A stretch of DNA of 47,889 nt from CAZTTG01 sp964615935. Its GTDB lineage: Bacteria > Planctomycetota > UBA1135 > GCA-002686595. This document shows positions 9,401 to 16,491 of the stretch, piece by piece. The notes beneath the pieces were generated by a model, which had not been told where the DNA came from, searched no databases, and worked only from the letters and a program-made list of their open reading frames with translations. Position numbers and translations under genes: made by a program. Location of the stretch: assembly GCA_964615935.1 (NCBI GenBank), contig CAZTTG010000049.1, positions 1-47,889 of the forward strand, given 5' to 3'. Position 1 is the first letter of the stretch. Every line of letters begins with the position of its first letter.

Positions 9401-9772
9401 GCTCTCCCCGGCCACGTGCTCCATCACCAGATAGTGCACGCCGCTCGCCTCGGACACGTCGTAGACGTGCACCAGGTTCTCGTGGTGGACGCCGGCGGCC
9501 AGCCGGGCCTCCCGCTGGAAGCGCGCCACGAAGCTCCCGCCCTCGAGGGCCAGGGAGGGCCGCAGGCACTTCACCGCCACGTCGATGTCGAGGTTCAGGT
9601 GACGCCCGCGGTAGACCATCCCCATCCCGCCCTCGCCGATGCGCGACCACAGGGCGCAGGGCGGCAGGACCTTGCATCCGCCGACCTCCGGAACTCCGCG
9701 CAGGACGGAATCGTCCGCGAGCTCGCCCTCCGGCCGCGTCTCCCCGTGACCCACTCCCCGGTCGGAGCCCAC
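6473..9772 (-). CDS. Transmembrane Ser/Thr protein kinase with extracytoplasmic Ig-like repeats and a C-terminal FGE-like domain
   Basis: This 1099-residue signalling protein has a complete Hanks-type kinase domain: glycine loop GEGGMGMVY (46-54), Lys68 in VAVK, HRDVKPEN (161-168), DLG (181-183) and SPE. One transmembrane helix lies near 377-394. A low-complexity acidic linker follows (about 400-475), then about three beta-rich Ig-like modules (about 480-830, with DEPIQSVTV and DLAGNPFSKRLRY-like ends). The C-terminus (about 855-1099) is a formylglycine-generating-enzyme/sulfatase-modifying fold (APGSFLMGSP, PVTNEQY, PTEAQWEYACRAG, DMNGNVVVW). The paired catalytic cysteines expected near the end are not seen in RSASRDNNQQGSFGTYRSFGIRPAR, so this domain is probably a binding module. 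The start is GTG, directly abutting the TGA of the upstream carbonic-anhydrase/TrmO gene, implying translational coupling. Confidence 0.88.
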   Translation of the reverse strand: MGSDRGVGHGETRPEGELADDSVLRGVPEVGGCKVLPPCALWSRIGEGGMGMVYRGRHLNLDIDVAVKCLRPSLALEGGSFVARFQREARLAAGVHHENLVHVYDVSEASGVHYLVMEHVAGESARERVERKGALAEAEAARIVLGAARGLAAAHRKKIVHRDVKPENVLISHEGEVKVADLGIAKALEAQGTATLTQGMIGTPQYMSPEQWEEGSAVGPAADVWALGATLYYLLAGENAIPGGAMQQVFRRVCVDAFPDVGDARTDLSPELAEILARCTARDPGDRYEHAGELARDLQSLLEDDEASILDPESGRGRPVRTLVSPPPAATLATIRARLASPAGLGADPSGGTATIGLDESTGPRLATRPPRSWRRAGIALSVLLLAAAGLVAGRWIDGWAPVPDEAGSGEEGVLPGERVSDAEGPEGEPAGGAGVVGETAPMSEGDRDPEGSGEDPAIDAGTEGGIEAAAVPAAPPRILLDSPPETARPYYTLVDELLISGRIETPRQGIVRLSHDGDEPVDYPLDEDGGFEISRGLGRNRTQVFELSADGLAEPTRIVVVHDSTDPEVTILSPRAGERTRDSSFDVVARVAEDHPDSVLIGPTPLARNEDGSWSLGGVALTEEGGSEFEIVATDCAGNFDRASFTITRDSGGPVLEAADPPDGAEVLAGSPLELGLTFDEEIRLASVEESVLEPSGRTAVGQVPVPSSRGPWVLEGVAEDALGNPTPVSLRYLLVVPDSSGPYLSEVHPREGVALRPGESYAIELLFDEPIQSVTVSSTALQIQDRRATGLLAVPEHPGPWHPLVEARDLAGNPFSKRLRYRVARPRFPDGWVAEREAGAGYAGLPKVARDPRTGLTFVLVAPGSFLMGSPETEEGREDDEGPQHRVVLSGFYLSKHPVTNEQYGRYLKANPGVSEPRLWSWKDPKRGKKRYVDPKQPVVSVTWGEATAYCEWANLVLPTEAQWEYACRAGTTTRFWSGDQVSDLDAVCWYEGNSGDWPYPVGRKPPNPLGLCDMNGNVVVWCRDLFGSYERPVREGDGERLVPGTGNPEALRAARGAGVSYPAERARSASRDNNQQGSFGTYRSFGIRPARALEIE

Positions 9773-10831
9773 TCAGGACTCCTCCCGCCCCTCCCCGTGG
9801 AAGCGATCGTCCGCCACCGGCGCGTCCCCACCCCCCGAGATCTCCTCGAGGTGCGGCTCCATCCACCCGCACCGCTCGCACGTGCGATGGTCGAAGGCCG
9901 GAACGCTGGGCTTGATGTCCAGGAGCGGGGTCCCGTCGAGCACGTCCACCCCGCGGATCGAGAGGCGCGGACCGTCCACCCCGAGCAGGCGCACCACCGT
10001 CATCCCGATGGGATTCGGGCGCCGCGGGGCGCGGGTGGAGAAGAGGCCCCGCGGTCGATCGTCCAGGTAGGGCGTCACCTCGAGCTCGAAGCCGGGCGAG
10101 CGGTGGAAGGCATACAGCAGGACCAGGTGGCTGAAACCCTCCAGATCGGCGAGCCCCCGCTCGTAGGCCGGGAAGAGCCGGACCTCACCCTCCGCGTCGC
10201 CGGCGAGCGCCCCCTGGATCGGCGTCCCCTCGGGCTCCTGGAAGGGCGTGTGGATGGTCCCGATGGGGATCAGGGAGCCGATGGCCTGCGGCGCCGGGGA
10301 ATGCGGCGGGAGCTCGACCAGGCCGTCCTCCGAATAACGCCGCGCCAGGTCCACGTAGATCTCCTTGGCTCGCTTCGCCATCATCTCGTGCCGCTCCCCC
10401 ACCTTGCCGACGACCCGCACCGGCTGCCCCAGGGCCACCGCCTCGGGGGGCACCTTCTGGCCGTTCCTCACCAGGCCCATCTCGCCGATGATCGCGCCCT
10501 CCCCCACCTCGGAGTAGTCGCTGATCACCGCCCGCATCCCGATGACCGCGCCGTCCAGGATGACCGCGTTGTGCACCATCGCCCCGTGCCCCAGCGTCAC
10601 CCGCTTCCCGATACGGGTCCGATCCCCCGGCCGGGCGTGCACGATCACGCCCTCCTCCACCGCCGTCTCGTCGCCGATCTCGATCGTACCGTAGTCCCCC
10701 CTCAGGATGGCGCCGTGGCCGACGTAGCACCGCTCGCCGATGGCCACCTCGCCGACGATCATCGCCGTCGGCGACACGTAGGCGGAGCGCGCGATGCTGG
10801 GCCGCTTGCCCTCGAAGGCGTGGATCGGCAT
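9773..10831 (-). CDS. Fusion of a gamma-class carbonic anhydrase-like domain and a TrmO (TsaA) tRNA methyltransferase domain
   Basis: This is one 352-residue chain with two recognisable enzymes. Residues 1 to about 175 form a left-handed beta-helix (hexapeptide repeats) of the gamma-carbonic anhydrase/PaaY type. The three expected zinc histidines are visible as His65, His82 and His87 in VIVHARPG and LGHGAMVHNA. Residues about 185-315 match TrmO, the S-adenosylmethionine-dependent enzyme that N6-methylates t6A37 in tRNA: PIGTIHTPF, EGFSHLVLLYAFHRS and FSTRAPRRPNPIGMTVVRL. A short tail adds a CERC pair. I know no functional reason for the fusion, and the frame is uninterrupted across the junction. 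The gene ends exactly where the kinase GTG begins. Confidence 0.88.
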   Translation of the reverse strand: MPIHAFEGKRPSIARSAYVSPTAMIVGEVAIGERCYVGHGAILRGDYGTIEIGDETAVEEGVIVHARPGDRTRIGKRVTLGHGAMVHNAVILDGAVIGMRAVISDYSEVGEGAIIGEMGLVRNGQKVPPEAVALGQPVRVVGKVGERHEMMAKRAKEIYVDLARRYSEDGLVELPPHSPAPQAIGSLIPIGTIHTPFQEPEGTPIQGALAGDAEGEVRLFPAYERGLADLEGFSHLVLLYAFHRSPGFELEVTPYLDDRPRGLFSTRAPRRPNPIGMTVVRLLGVDGPRLSIRGVDVLDGTPLLDIKPSVPAFDHRTCERCGWMEPHLEEISGGGDAPVADDRFHGEGREES

Positions 10832-10948
10832 GGGGATCCTCAGAGCATCCGGCGGGGAGGGGACCCGGCGACGAAGGCCGGGGGCCCGCAGTGTACCGCC
10901 TCCCCAGTCCGGATCCTCGGGGATCGAAGCCCGAGCTCGCTCCCAACC

Positions 10949-11221
10949 TCAGAGCTTCACGATCCACACGCCCTTGACCCGGACGTGCCCGCAGCCCGGA
11001 CCGTGCCGGTGGCCCTTGACGAGGTACCAGTGACTCCCGCGGCGATAGTGCCCGCAGTGGGCCGTGTGAACGTGCCCCTTGGCGATCACCACCCGGGTCG
11101 CCGGGGGCGGCGCCGGGCCGCCCCGTACGTGGTGGACGGTGTGGGTCCGGCAACCCGCCAGCCCCAGGGTGAGGGCCAGGAGAGCCGCGGCGATCGTCGG
11201 CCTGAGAGTGCGCTTCATCAT
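10949..11221 (-). CDS. Small His/Cys-rich lipoprotein with two KGHxHxxxCGH repeats
   Basis: This 90-residue product has a typical lipoprotein signal (AALLALTLGLAGC, Cys24) and a Pro-rich spacer (about 36-41). It then has two copies of a Lys-Gly-His-x-His-x3-Cys-Gly-His pattern (about 48-58 and 69-79), each followed within about a dozen residues by an aromatic strand ending (HWYLV, VWIVKL). The spacing of His and Cys suggests a metal-binding periplasmic protein, but I do not recognise a named family. It is divergent from the Rrf2 regulator at 11429 with about 200 bases between them, so control by that Fe-S regulator is plausible. Tandem start codons (11219-11221 and 11216-11218) leave one residue of uncertainty. 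Confidence 0.75.
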   Translation of the reverse strand: MMKRTLRPTIAAALLALTLGLAGCRTHTVHHVRGGPAPPPATRVVIAKGHVHTAHCGHYRRGSHWYLVKGHRHGPGCGHVRVKGVWIVKL

Positions 11222-11364
11222 GAGGTCGGGCTCCAGGAGAGGTCCTGCCTTCCGAGCTCCTGAACCCGGGAAGACCCGCCGGGTTTCGGGCCCAGGGAGC
11301 CCGTCGGGCCGGAATAACCCGACCTGATTGGGGGGATTTTCCTGGAGAAGTCCGACCTCTCTGA

Positions 11365-11376
11365 TAGGAATTACTA
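11365..11376. promoter_or_regulatory. Imperfect palindrome, candidate operator in the Rrf2/lipoprotein divergent region
   Basis: TAGGAATTACTA is palindromic at 10 of 12 positions. It sits in an AT-rich patch that stands out from the surrounding GC-rich DNA, between the divergent lipoprotein gene and the Rrf2 gene 53 bases downstream. CCGACCT also occurs twice nearby (from 11320 and from 11352). An Rrf2-type regulator could bind here to autoregulate; the motif does not match the classic IscR type 1 box. Confidence 0.35.
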
Positions 11377-11428
11377 GATCTACTCCCATGCAGGCACCTC
11401 TCCAGAGCACCCACCGGAACCCCAGGCC

Positions 11429-11869
11429 GTGAAGCTCTCCCGCCGAGTCCGGTACGCCCTGCGCCTGATGATCGACATCGCCAGGCACGCCGAGGACGAC
11501 CGGCCGGTGAACCTCAGCCAGATCGCCCGGTCCAGCCAGATGCCCCACCGCTATCTGGAGCAGCTGGTCATGCCGCTGCGCAAGGCCACCCTGGTGAAGG
11601 CCACCATCGGGCGGGGCGGAGGCTACTCCCTGGGCCGGCCGGCCGGGAGCATCAAGATCGGTCAGATCGTCGAGGCCATGACCGGGCCGATCCAGATCGT
11701 CGAGTGCATCGGCGATCCCCAGACCTGCGCGCTCATCGACGACTGCCAGTGCCACCTGCTGTACTCGGTCATCAACCAGCGGATCTCGCAGGTCCTCGAC
11801 GACTACTCCCTGGCCGACCTGCTGGACACCAGCTGGCCCGACCGGGTGCACGAGGAGGGTCTGGTCTGA
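11429..11869 (+). CDS. Rrf2-family Fe-S transcriptional regulator
   Basis: This 146-residue regulator has an N-terminal winged helix (KLSRRVRYALRLMIDIARH; recognition segment SSQMPHRYLEQLVMPL; wing RGGGYSLGRP). A dimer helix follows with cysteines at about 93, 99, 105 and 107 (VECIGDPQTC, then DDCQC). The C-x5-C-x5-C spacing is that used by IscR, NsrR and RsrR to hold an Fe-S cluster, so it probably senses Fe-S status, NO or oxygen. The start is GTG. It heads a run of same-strand redox genes that continues to 20989 and is divergent from the His/Cys lipoprotein, so both are likely targets. Confidence 0.9.
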   Translation: MKLSRRVRYALRLMIDIARHAEDDRPVNLSQIARSSQMPHRYLEQLVMPLRKATLVKATIGRGGGYSLGRPAGSIKIGQIVEAMTGPIQIVECIGDPQTCALIDDCQCHLLYSVINQRISQVLDDYSLADLLDTSWPDRVHEEGLV

Positions 11870-11907
11870 CGGGAGCCGTTTCGAACCCCGCCGCAACGGA
11901 GCACAAA

Positions 11908-12426
11908 ATGTCGGAAGAGATACAGGTCGGGAAGAGCAAGGTTCGCGTGATGCGCGACGACATCACCCTGCTCGACATCGACGCCTTCGTCTACTACGCC
12001 CAGCCCGATCTCCTCCTGGGGACGGGCTTCGGTGGCGCCATCGCGGTGCGGGGCGGGCCCTCGATCCAGCAGGAGCTGGAGACCCTGGCACCCGCCGAGC
12101 CCCTCCAGACGGTGGTCAGCTCCGCCGGGAAGCTGAAGGCCACCTTCATCCTCCACGCGGTGGGGCCGCGCTTCCAGGAGGAGGACGTCGAGGACAAGCT
12201 GCGCACCACCGTGGTCAACGTCCTGAAGAAGGCCGATGAGCACGGGATCCAGCGCGTCGCACTCCCGGCCATGGGCCGGGGCTTCTACGCCGTCCCCCTG
12301 GATCTCGGCGCCAAGGTCGCCGTGGCCGAGGTCAAGCAGTACCTGGCCGGCGAGACCGGGATCCAGGAGGTGGTCTTCTGCGTGAACGACCACCTGGACG
12401 CCGCCGCCTACCAGGCCCAGTTGTAG
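11908..12426 (+). CDS. Macro-domain protein (ADP-ribose-binding fold)
   Basis: The 172-residue product consists of one macro domain: DITLLDIDAFVYYAQPDLLLGTGFGGAI matches the core strand and phosphate loop, followed by LKATFILHAVGP and VALPAMGRGFYAVP. The family's early Asn-Ala-Asn is replaced by YYAQPD, so ADP-ribose hydrolysis may be lost and ligand binding alone retained. It starts 38 bases after the Rrf2 gene and 27 bases before the cytochrome gene, so all three are probably co-transcribed. A role in sensing an ADP-ribosyl or NAD-derived ligand in this redox operon is only inferred. Confidence 0.85.
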   Translation: MSEEIQVGKSKVRVMRDDITLLDIDAFVYYAQPDLLLGTGFGGAIAVRGGPSIQQELETLAPAEPLQTVVSSAGKLKATFILHAVGPRFQEEDVEDKLRTTVVNVLKKADEHGIQRVALPAMGRGFYAVPLDLGAKVAVAEVKQYLAGETGIQEVVFCVNDHLDAAAYQAQL

Positions 12427-12453
12427 ATCCAGGGAACAGCACGAGGACACGTC

Positions 12454-13125
12454 ATGAGCGACTTTCTGCACTTCTCCGAGCACACCCTTCAAGAGATCGC
12501 CCTGGTCTTCATGGCCCTGGTCTACACCACCCGGATCATCTGGTACTTCCGCTTCAAGCGCGGCCGGGACCGCCAGCCACCGACCGGACCCGAGAGCACC
12601 GATCCCAACCGGGGAGCGGCCTACTCCCTGGCCGTGATCGCCATGCCCTGGGCCATGGAGAGCACCCGCAGCAAGCCCTTCCTGTACGCCCAGTTCGTGG
12701 TCTTCCACCTGGGCGTGGTGGCCGCCATCACCATGTCCTTCCTGATCCCCTACGCCCCCGGCCTGATGGGGACCGCGCTCATGGTCAAGCTGATGCAGGT
12801 GGCTATCGGCGCCGCCTTCCTGGTCTCCTGCATGCGCATCGTCCGCCGCGTGTCGAACCCGGTGATGCGCAAGATCAGCTCGCCCGACGACTACTTCTCC
12901 CTGATCCTGCTGACCGTCTGGTTCCTTTTCGGCGTCCTGGCGGCGCCCAACAACTACGAGGCCGGCGAGGGCTTCCTGCTGACCTTCTTCCTGCTGACGG
13001 CCTTCTTCCTGATGTACGTGCCCTTCAGCAAGATCTCCCACTATCTCTACTACCCCTTCACGCGTCTCTACCTCGGTCAGACCCTCGGGCATCGAGGCGT
13101 GTATCCGGCCCGGCGCAGGAGCTGA
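12454..13125 (+). CDS. Membrane b-type cytochrome-like subunit (NarI/DsrM/TmcC-like)
   Basis: The 223-residue protein has about five or six membrane helices. Histidines lie in or near them (FVVFHLGVVAA and KISHYLYYPFTRLYLGQTLGHRGVYP), as in diheme membrane subunits of nitrate reductase gamma and of DsrM/TmcC. It would exchange electrons with the quinone pool and with the soluble Fe-S subunit encoded just downstream (47-base gap). The PFSKISHYLYYPF-type C-terminus is typical of the TmcC/DsrM group. The nearest known context is the Tmc complex of sulfate reducers, but no cytochrome c subunit is visible here. Confidence 0.8.
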   Translation: MSDFLHFSEHTLQEIALVFMALVYTTRIIWYFRFKRGRDRQPPTGPESTDPNRGAAYSLAVIAMPWAMESTRSKPFLYAQFVVFHLGVVAAITMSFLIPYAPGLMGTALMVKLMQVAIGAAFLVSCMRIVRRVSNPVMRKISSPDDYFSLILLTVWFLFGVLAAPNNYEAGEGFLLTFFLLTAFFLMYVPFSKISHYLYYPFTRLYLGQTLGHRGVYPARRRS

Positions 13126-13172
13126 CCCGGCATCTTCCCCAGAACACCCCGAATCGAGACACGGATCGCCCC

Positions 13173-14981
13173 ATGAAGACGCCCGAGAGATCGCGCAAGG
13201 CCGAGATGGCCCTGGACCGGATGTCCAAGAAGCTCAACCGACAGATGGTCGGCTCCCTGGTCGGCTGCGTGCACTGCGGCCTGTGCACCGACGCCTGCCA
13301 CTACGTCCTCGCCAACCCGGATGACCCCACCTTCGCCCCGGCCTACAAGGCCGATCGGATCCGGAGGATCTTCAAGCGCCACTTCGACTGGACCGGCCGC
13401 GTCTTCCCCTGGTGGGTCAAGGCCGGCAGCGTGTTCACCGACGACGACCTGGAGGAGCTCAAGGACACGGTCTTCGGCAAGTGTACCAACTGCCGCCGCT
13501 GCACCTTGAACTGCCCCATGGGCGTGGACTACGCCACCTTCAACCGCATGGCCCGCGGTGTCCTGGTGTCGGTGGGCGTCATGCCCGAGGGTGTGGCCGT
13601 GGTCAGCAAGGACCAGTGGGAGCTGGGCAACCAGATGGGCGTCCTCAAGGAGGACTACATCGAGACCCTGGAGTGGATGTCGGAGGAGCTGGTGGACGAG
13701 GTGGGCGATCCCAACGCCGAGATCCCCATCGACAAGCCCGACTGCAACATCGTCTACACCATCAACCCCCGCGAGGTGAAGTACGACCCGCGCACCATCT
13801 CCGACGCGGCCAAGATCTTCTGGGCCGCCGGGGAGAGCTACACCATGCCCAGCGAGGGCTGGGACATGACCAACTTCGGCCTGTTCTCGGGCGACGACGA
13901 GCTGGGCGGCATGGTGGCCCGCCGGGTGTACGAGAAGGCCATCGAGCTGCGCGGCAAGACGGTCGTGATGTCCGAGTGCGGGCACGGCTACCGCTCCACG
14001 CGCTGCGAGGGCCCCAACTGGGCCGGATTCGACATCCCCTTCGAGATGGAGAGCGCGGTGATCACCATGCTCCGCTACGTCAAGGAGGGGCGCATCAAGG
14101 TCGACAAGAGCAAGAACAAGATCCCGGTCACCTTCCACGACTCCTGCAACAACGCGCGCAGCTGCGGGCTGTGGGACGAGCCCCGCGAGCTCCTGAACCT
14201 GGTGGTCGAGGACTTCCGGGAGATGTACCCCAACCGCGAGGAGAACTACTGCTGCACCGGCGGCGGCGGGGCCATGTCCATGGCCGAGTACACCCCCCGG
14301 CGGCTGAAGTCCGGCCAGATCAAGGCCGACCAGCTCAAGGCCACCGGCGCCAAGATCGTGGTGACCTCCTGCCACAACTGCGTGGACGGCCTGGGCGACG
14401 TGATCAAGCACTACAAGCTGGGCATGGATGTCTCCCAGCTCGTCAACCTGGTGGCCAACGCCCTGGTGATCGAGGAGCCCGCCGAGGCGGCCCCCGAGGC
14501 CCCGCCGGCCGAGGTGCCGGTCGAGGCGCCGGCCGAGGCGCCGGTCGAGGCCCAGGCCGAGGAGCCCGCCGCCCCGAAGGCGGAGGAGTCCGACGGCCTG
14601 GAGGGCCACAAGGTCCTGGTCGTGGACGACGAGCCCGACATCTGCACCTTCCTGAGCGCGGTCCTGGAGGACAACGGGGCCACCGTGATCCAGGCCATGA
14701 GCGGCGACGAGGGACTGGAGATGGCCCGAGCCGAGCGCCCCGACCTGATCACCCTCGATATCTCGATGCCCGGCAAGGACGGCGGCGAGGTCTTCGAGGC
14801 CCTGCGCCGGGATCCCGATCTGGGCTCCACCCCGATCTGCATCATCACCGGCAAGCCCGAGCTACGCCGCCTGATCTACGATCGGGAGGTGCGCAAGCCC
14901 GAGGGATACCTGGACAAGCCGGTCTCGGAGGAGGTCCTCCTGACCAACGTCCGCAAGATCCTCGACCTGACACGGGCCTAG
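13173..14981 (+). CDS. HdrD/TmcB-like Fe-S protein (CCG domain) fused to a response-regulator receiver domain
   Basis: This 602-residue fusion has three parts. Two [4Fe-4S] ferredoxin motifs come first: C32-x2-C35-x2-C38-x3-C42 and C104-x2-C107-x2-C110-x3-C114. A heterodisulfide-reductase-type catalytic region follows, with cysteines at 325, 360-361 (CCTGGGG), 400 and 403, the CCG pattern that holds a non-cubane cluster; an earlier half-site (SECGHGYRST) is reduced. After an Ala/Pro/Glu linker (about 435-475) comes a complete receiver domain: acidic pair Asp485-Asp486, phospho-acceptor Asp529 in LDISMP and Lys582 in YLDKP. The enzyme would take electrons from the upstream cytochrome, and the receiver implies direct control by phosphorylation. 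The frame is unbroken, so the fusion is not an assembly error within this sequence. Confidence 0.9.
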   Translation: MKTPERSRKAEMALDRMSKKLNRQMVGSLVGCVHCGLCTDACHYVLANPDDPTFAPAYKADRIRRIFKRHFDWTGRVFPWWVKAGSVFTDDDLEELKDTVFGKCTNCRRCTLNCPMGVDYATFNRMARGVLVSVGVMPEGVAVVSKDQWELGNQMGVLKEDYIETLEWMSEELVDEVGDPNAEIPIDKPDCNIVYTINPREVKYDPRTISDAAKIFWAAGESYTMPSEGWDMTNFGLFSGDDELGGMVARRVYEKAIELRGKTVVMSECGHGYRSTRCEGPNWAGFDIPFEMESAVITMLRYVKEGRIKVDKSKNKIPVTFHDSCNNARSCGLWDEPRELLNLVVEDFREMYPNREENYCCTGGGGAMSMAEYTPRRLKSGQIKADQLKATGAKIVVTSCHNCVDGLGDVIKHYKLGMDVSQLVNLVANALVIEEPAEAAPEAPPAEVPVEAPAEAPVEAQAEEPAAPKAEESDGLEGHKVLVVDDEPDICTFLSAVLEDNGATVIQAMSGDEGLEMARAERPDLITLDISMPGKDGGEVFEALRRDPDLGSTPICIITGKPELRRLIYDREVRKPEGYLDKPVSEEVLLTNVRKILDLTRA

Positions 14982-15027
14982 GTGGTATCCATTGGGCGAT
15001 GACCCCGATCACCCCAGCGGAGGGAAT

Positions 15028-16488
15028 ATGGATCTCCCCTTCAAGGAGTACTTCGACTCCCTGCCCTGCTACCTGACCGTACAGGACCGCGACCTGCGCA
15101 TCGTGAGGGCCAATCGCCTCTTCCGGGAGGACTTCGGGGACTGGGAGGGCCGTCACTGCTACCAGGTCTACAAGCACCAGTCCGAGCCCTGCGACGTGTG
15201 CCCGGTGCAGCGCAGCTTCCAGGACGGCAAGCGACATAGCAGCGAGGAGCACGTGGCCGCCGGCGACGGGAGAGACCTCTCCCTCATCGTCTACACCACG
15301 CCCATCCGCAACGACGACGGCGAGGTCGAGACGGTGATGGAGATGTCCGCCGACATCACCTCCATCAAGCACTTCCAGCGGCGGCTGCGCGAGAGCCGGC
15401 AGCGCTACCGCACCCTCTTCGAGGAGGTGCCCTGCTACATCTCCATCCAGGACAAGGACCTGAGGATCATCGAGGCCAACCGCTCCTTCCGCGAGACCTT
15501 CGGGGACGACCTGGGCTGCAAGTGCTACGAGATCTACAAGCACCGCACCGAGCAGTGCATCCCCTGCGCGGTGCAGGAGACCTTCATCGACGGCCAGATG
15601 CACCACAGCGAGGAGGTGGTGACCTCGCGCTCGGGCAAGCAGATCAACACCCTGGTGTACACCGCGCCCATCCGGGACGAGGCCGGCGAGATCCGCAGCG
15701 TGATGGAGATGAGCGCGGACATCACCCCCATTCGCGAGCTGCAGTCCCAGCTCGAGGCCATCGGCCTCTTGATCAGCTCGGTCTCCCACGGGGTCAAGGG
15801 GCTGCTGAACGGGCTGGACGGCGGGATGTACCTGCTCAACACGGGCGTGAAGAAGGGCGACGCCGGCCGGCAGAAGAAGGGCCTGGAGATGGTCCAGCGC
15901 AACGTGGACCGGATCCGCGCCATGGTCATGAACATCCTCTACTACGCCAAGGAGCGGATCCCCAACTGGGAGACGGTGTCGGCCCCCGAGCTGGCTCAGG
16001 AGGTGCTCTCGGTGGTGGAGAGCAAGGCCGCCGAGCTGGGCGTGGTCCTGACCGGCGAGGTGGACCCCGACGCGGGTCCCTTCGACGCCGATCCGCAGGC
16101 CATGCGATCCATGCTGGTGAACCTGCTGGAGAACTCCCTGGACGCCTGCCGGGTGGACACCAAGCAGCCCGAGCACGAGGTCCACTTCAGGGTCCAGGGC
16201 TTCCCCGATCGGGTCCTGTTCGAGATCGAGGACGACGGCATCGGCATGGACCAGGAGACCCGGGAGAAGGCCTTCAGCCTGTTCTTCAGCTCCAAGGGCG
16301 TGAAGGGCACCGGCCTGGGTCTGTTCATCGCCAGCAAGATCGTCCGCTCCCACCAGGGGGACATAAATCTGGAATCCGAGCTGGACAAGGGCACCCGGCT
16401 GGGCGTTACCATTCCACGTCGGCATTTGCGAGGCGCACAGGAAAGCGAAGGTGATCCGAGCTCCCAGGTGGTCGGCGAAAGGACATGA
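15028..16488 (+). CDS. Soluble sensor histidine kinase with two Cys-rich PAS domains
   Basis: The 486-residue kinase contains two tandem PAS domains (about 5-115 and 125-235). Each has the same cysteine pattern: LPCYLTVQD with Cys44, Cys55, Cys58 in the first, and VPCYISIQD with Cys166, Cys177, Cys180 in the second. The C-x10-C-x2-C spacing suggests a redox, metal or cluster sensor. The H-box is SVSHGVKG (His254), followed by a HATPase domain with NLLENSLDA, DDGIGM and KGTGLGLFI. No membrane helix is seen. Start 15028 is preferred to the TTG at 14992 because GGAGGG precedes it. The gene sits between the receiver-fused Fe-S protein and a stand-alone receiver, its two likely partners. Confidence 0.9.
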   Translation: MDLPFKEYFDSLPCYLTVQDRDLRIVRANRLFREDFGDWEGRHCYQVYKHQSEPCDVCPVQRSFQDGKRHSSEEHVAAGDGRDLSLIVYTTPIRNDDGEVETVMEMSADITSIKHFQRRLRESRQRYRTLFEEVPCYISIQDKDLRIIEANRSFRETFGDDLGCKCYEIYKHRTEQCIPCAVQETFIDGQMHHSEEVVTSRSGKQINTLVYTAPIRDEAGEIRSVMEMSADITPIRELQSQLEAIGLLISSVSHGVKGLLNGLDGGMYLLNTGVKKGDAGRQKKGLEMVQRNVDRIRAMVMNILYYAKERIPNWETVSAPELAQEVLSVVESKAAELGVVLTGEVDPDAGPFDADPQAMRSMLVNLLENSLDACRVDTKQPEHEVHFRVQGFPDRVLFEIEDDGIGMDQETREKAFSLFFSSKGVKGTGLGLFIASKIVRSHQGDINLESELDKGTRLGVTIPRRHLRGAQESEGDPSSQVVGERT

Positions 16489-16491
16489 TCG

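Noticed and set aside
11222..11896. Extension of the His/Cys lipoprotein frame upstream to 11896 on the minus strand
   Set aside because: It would run antisense through the Rrf2 gene and bury the lipoprotein signal peptide in the middle of the chain.
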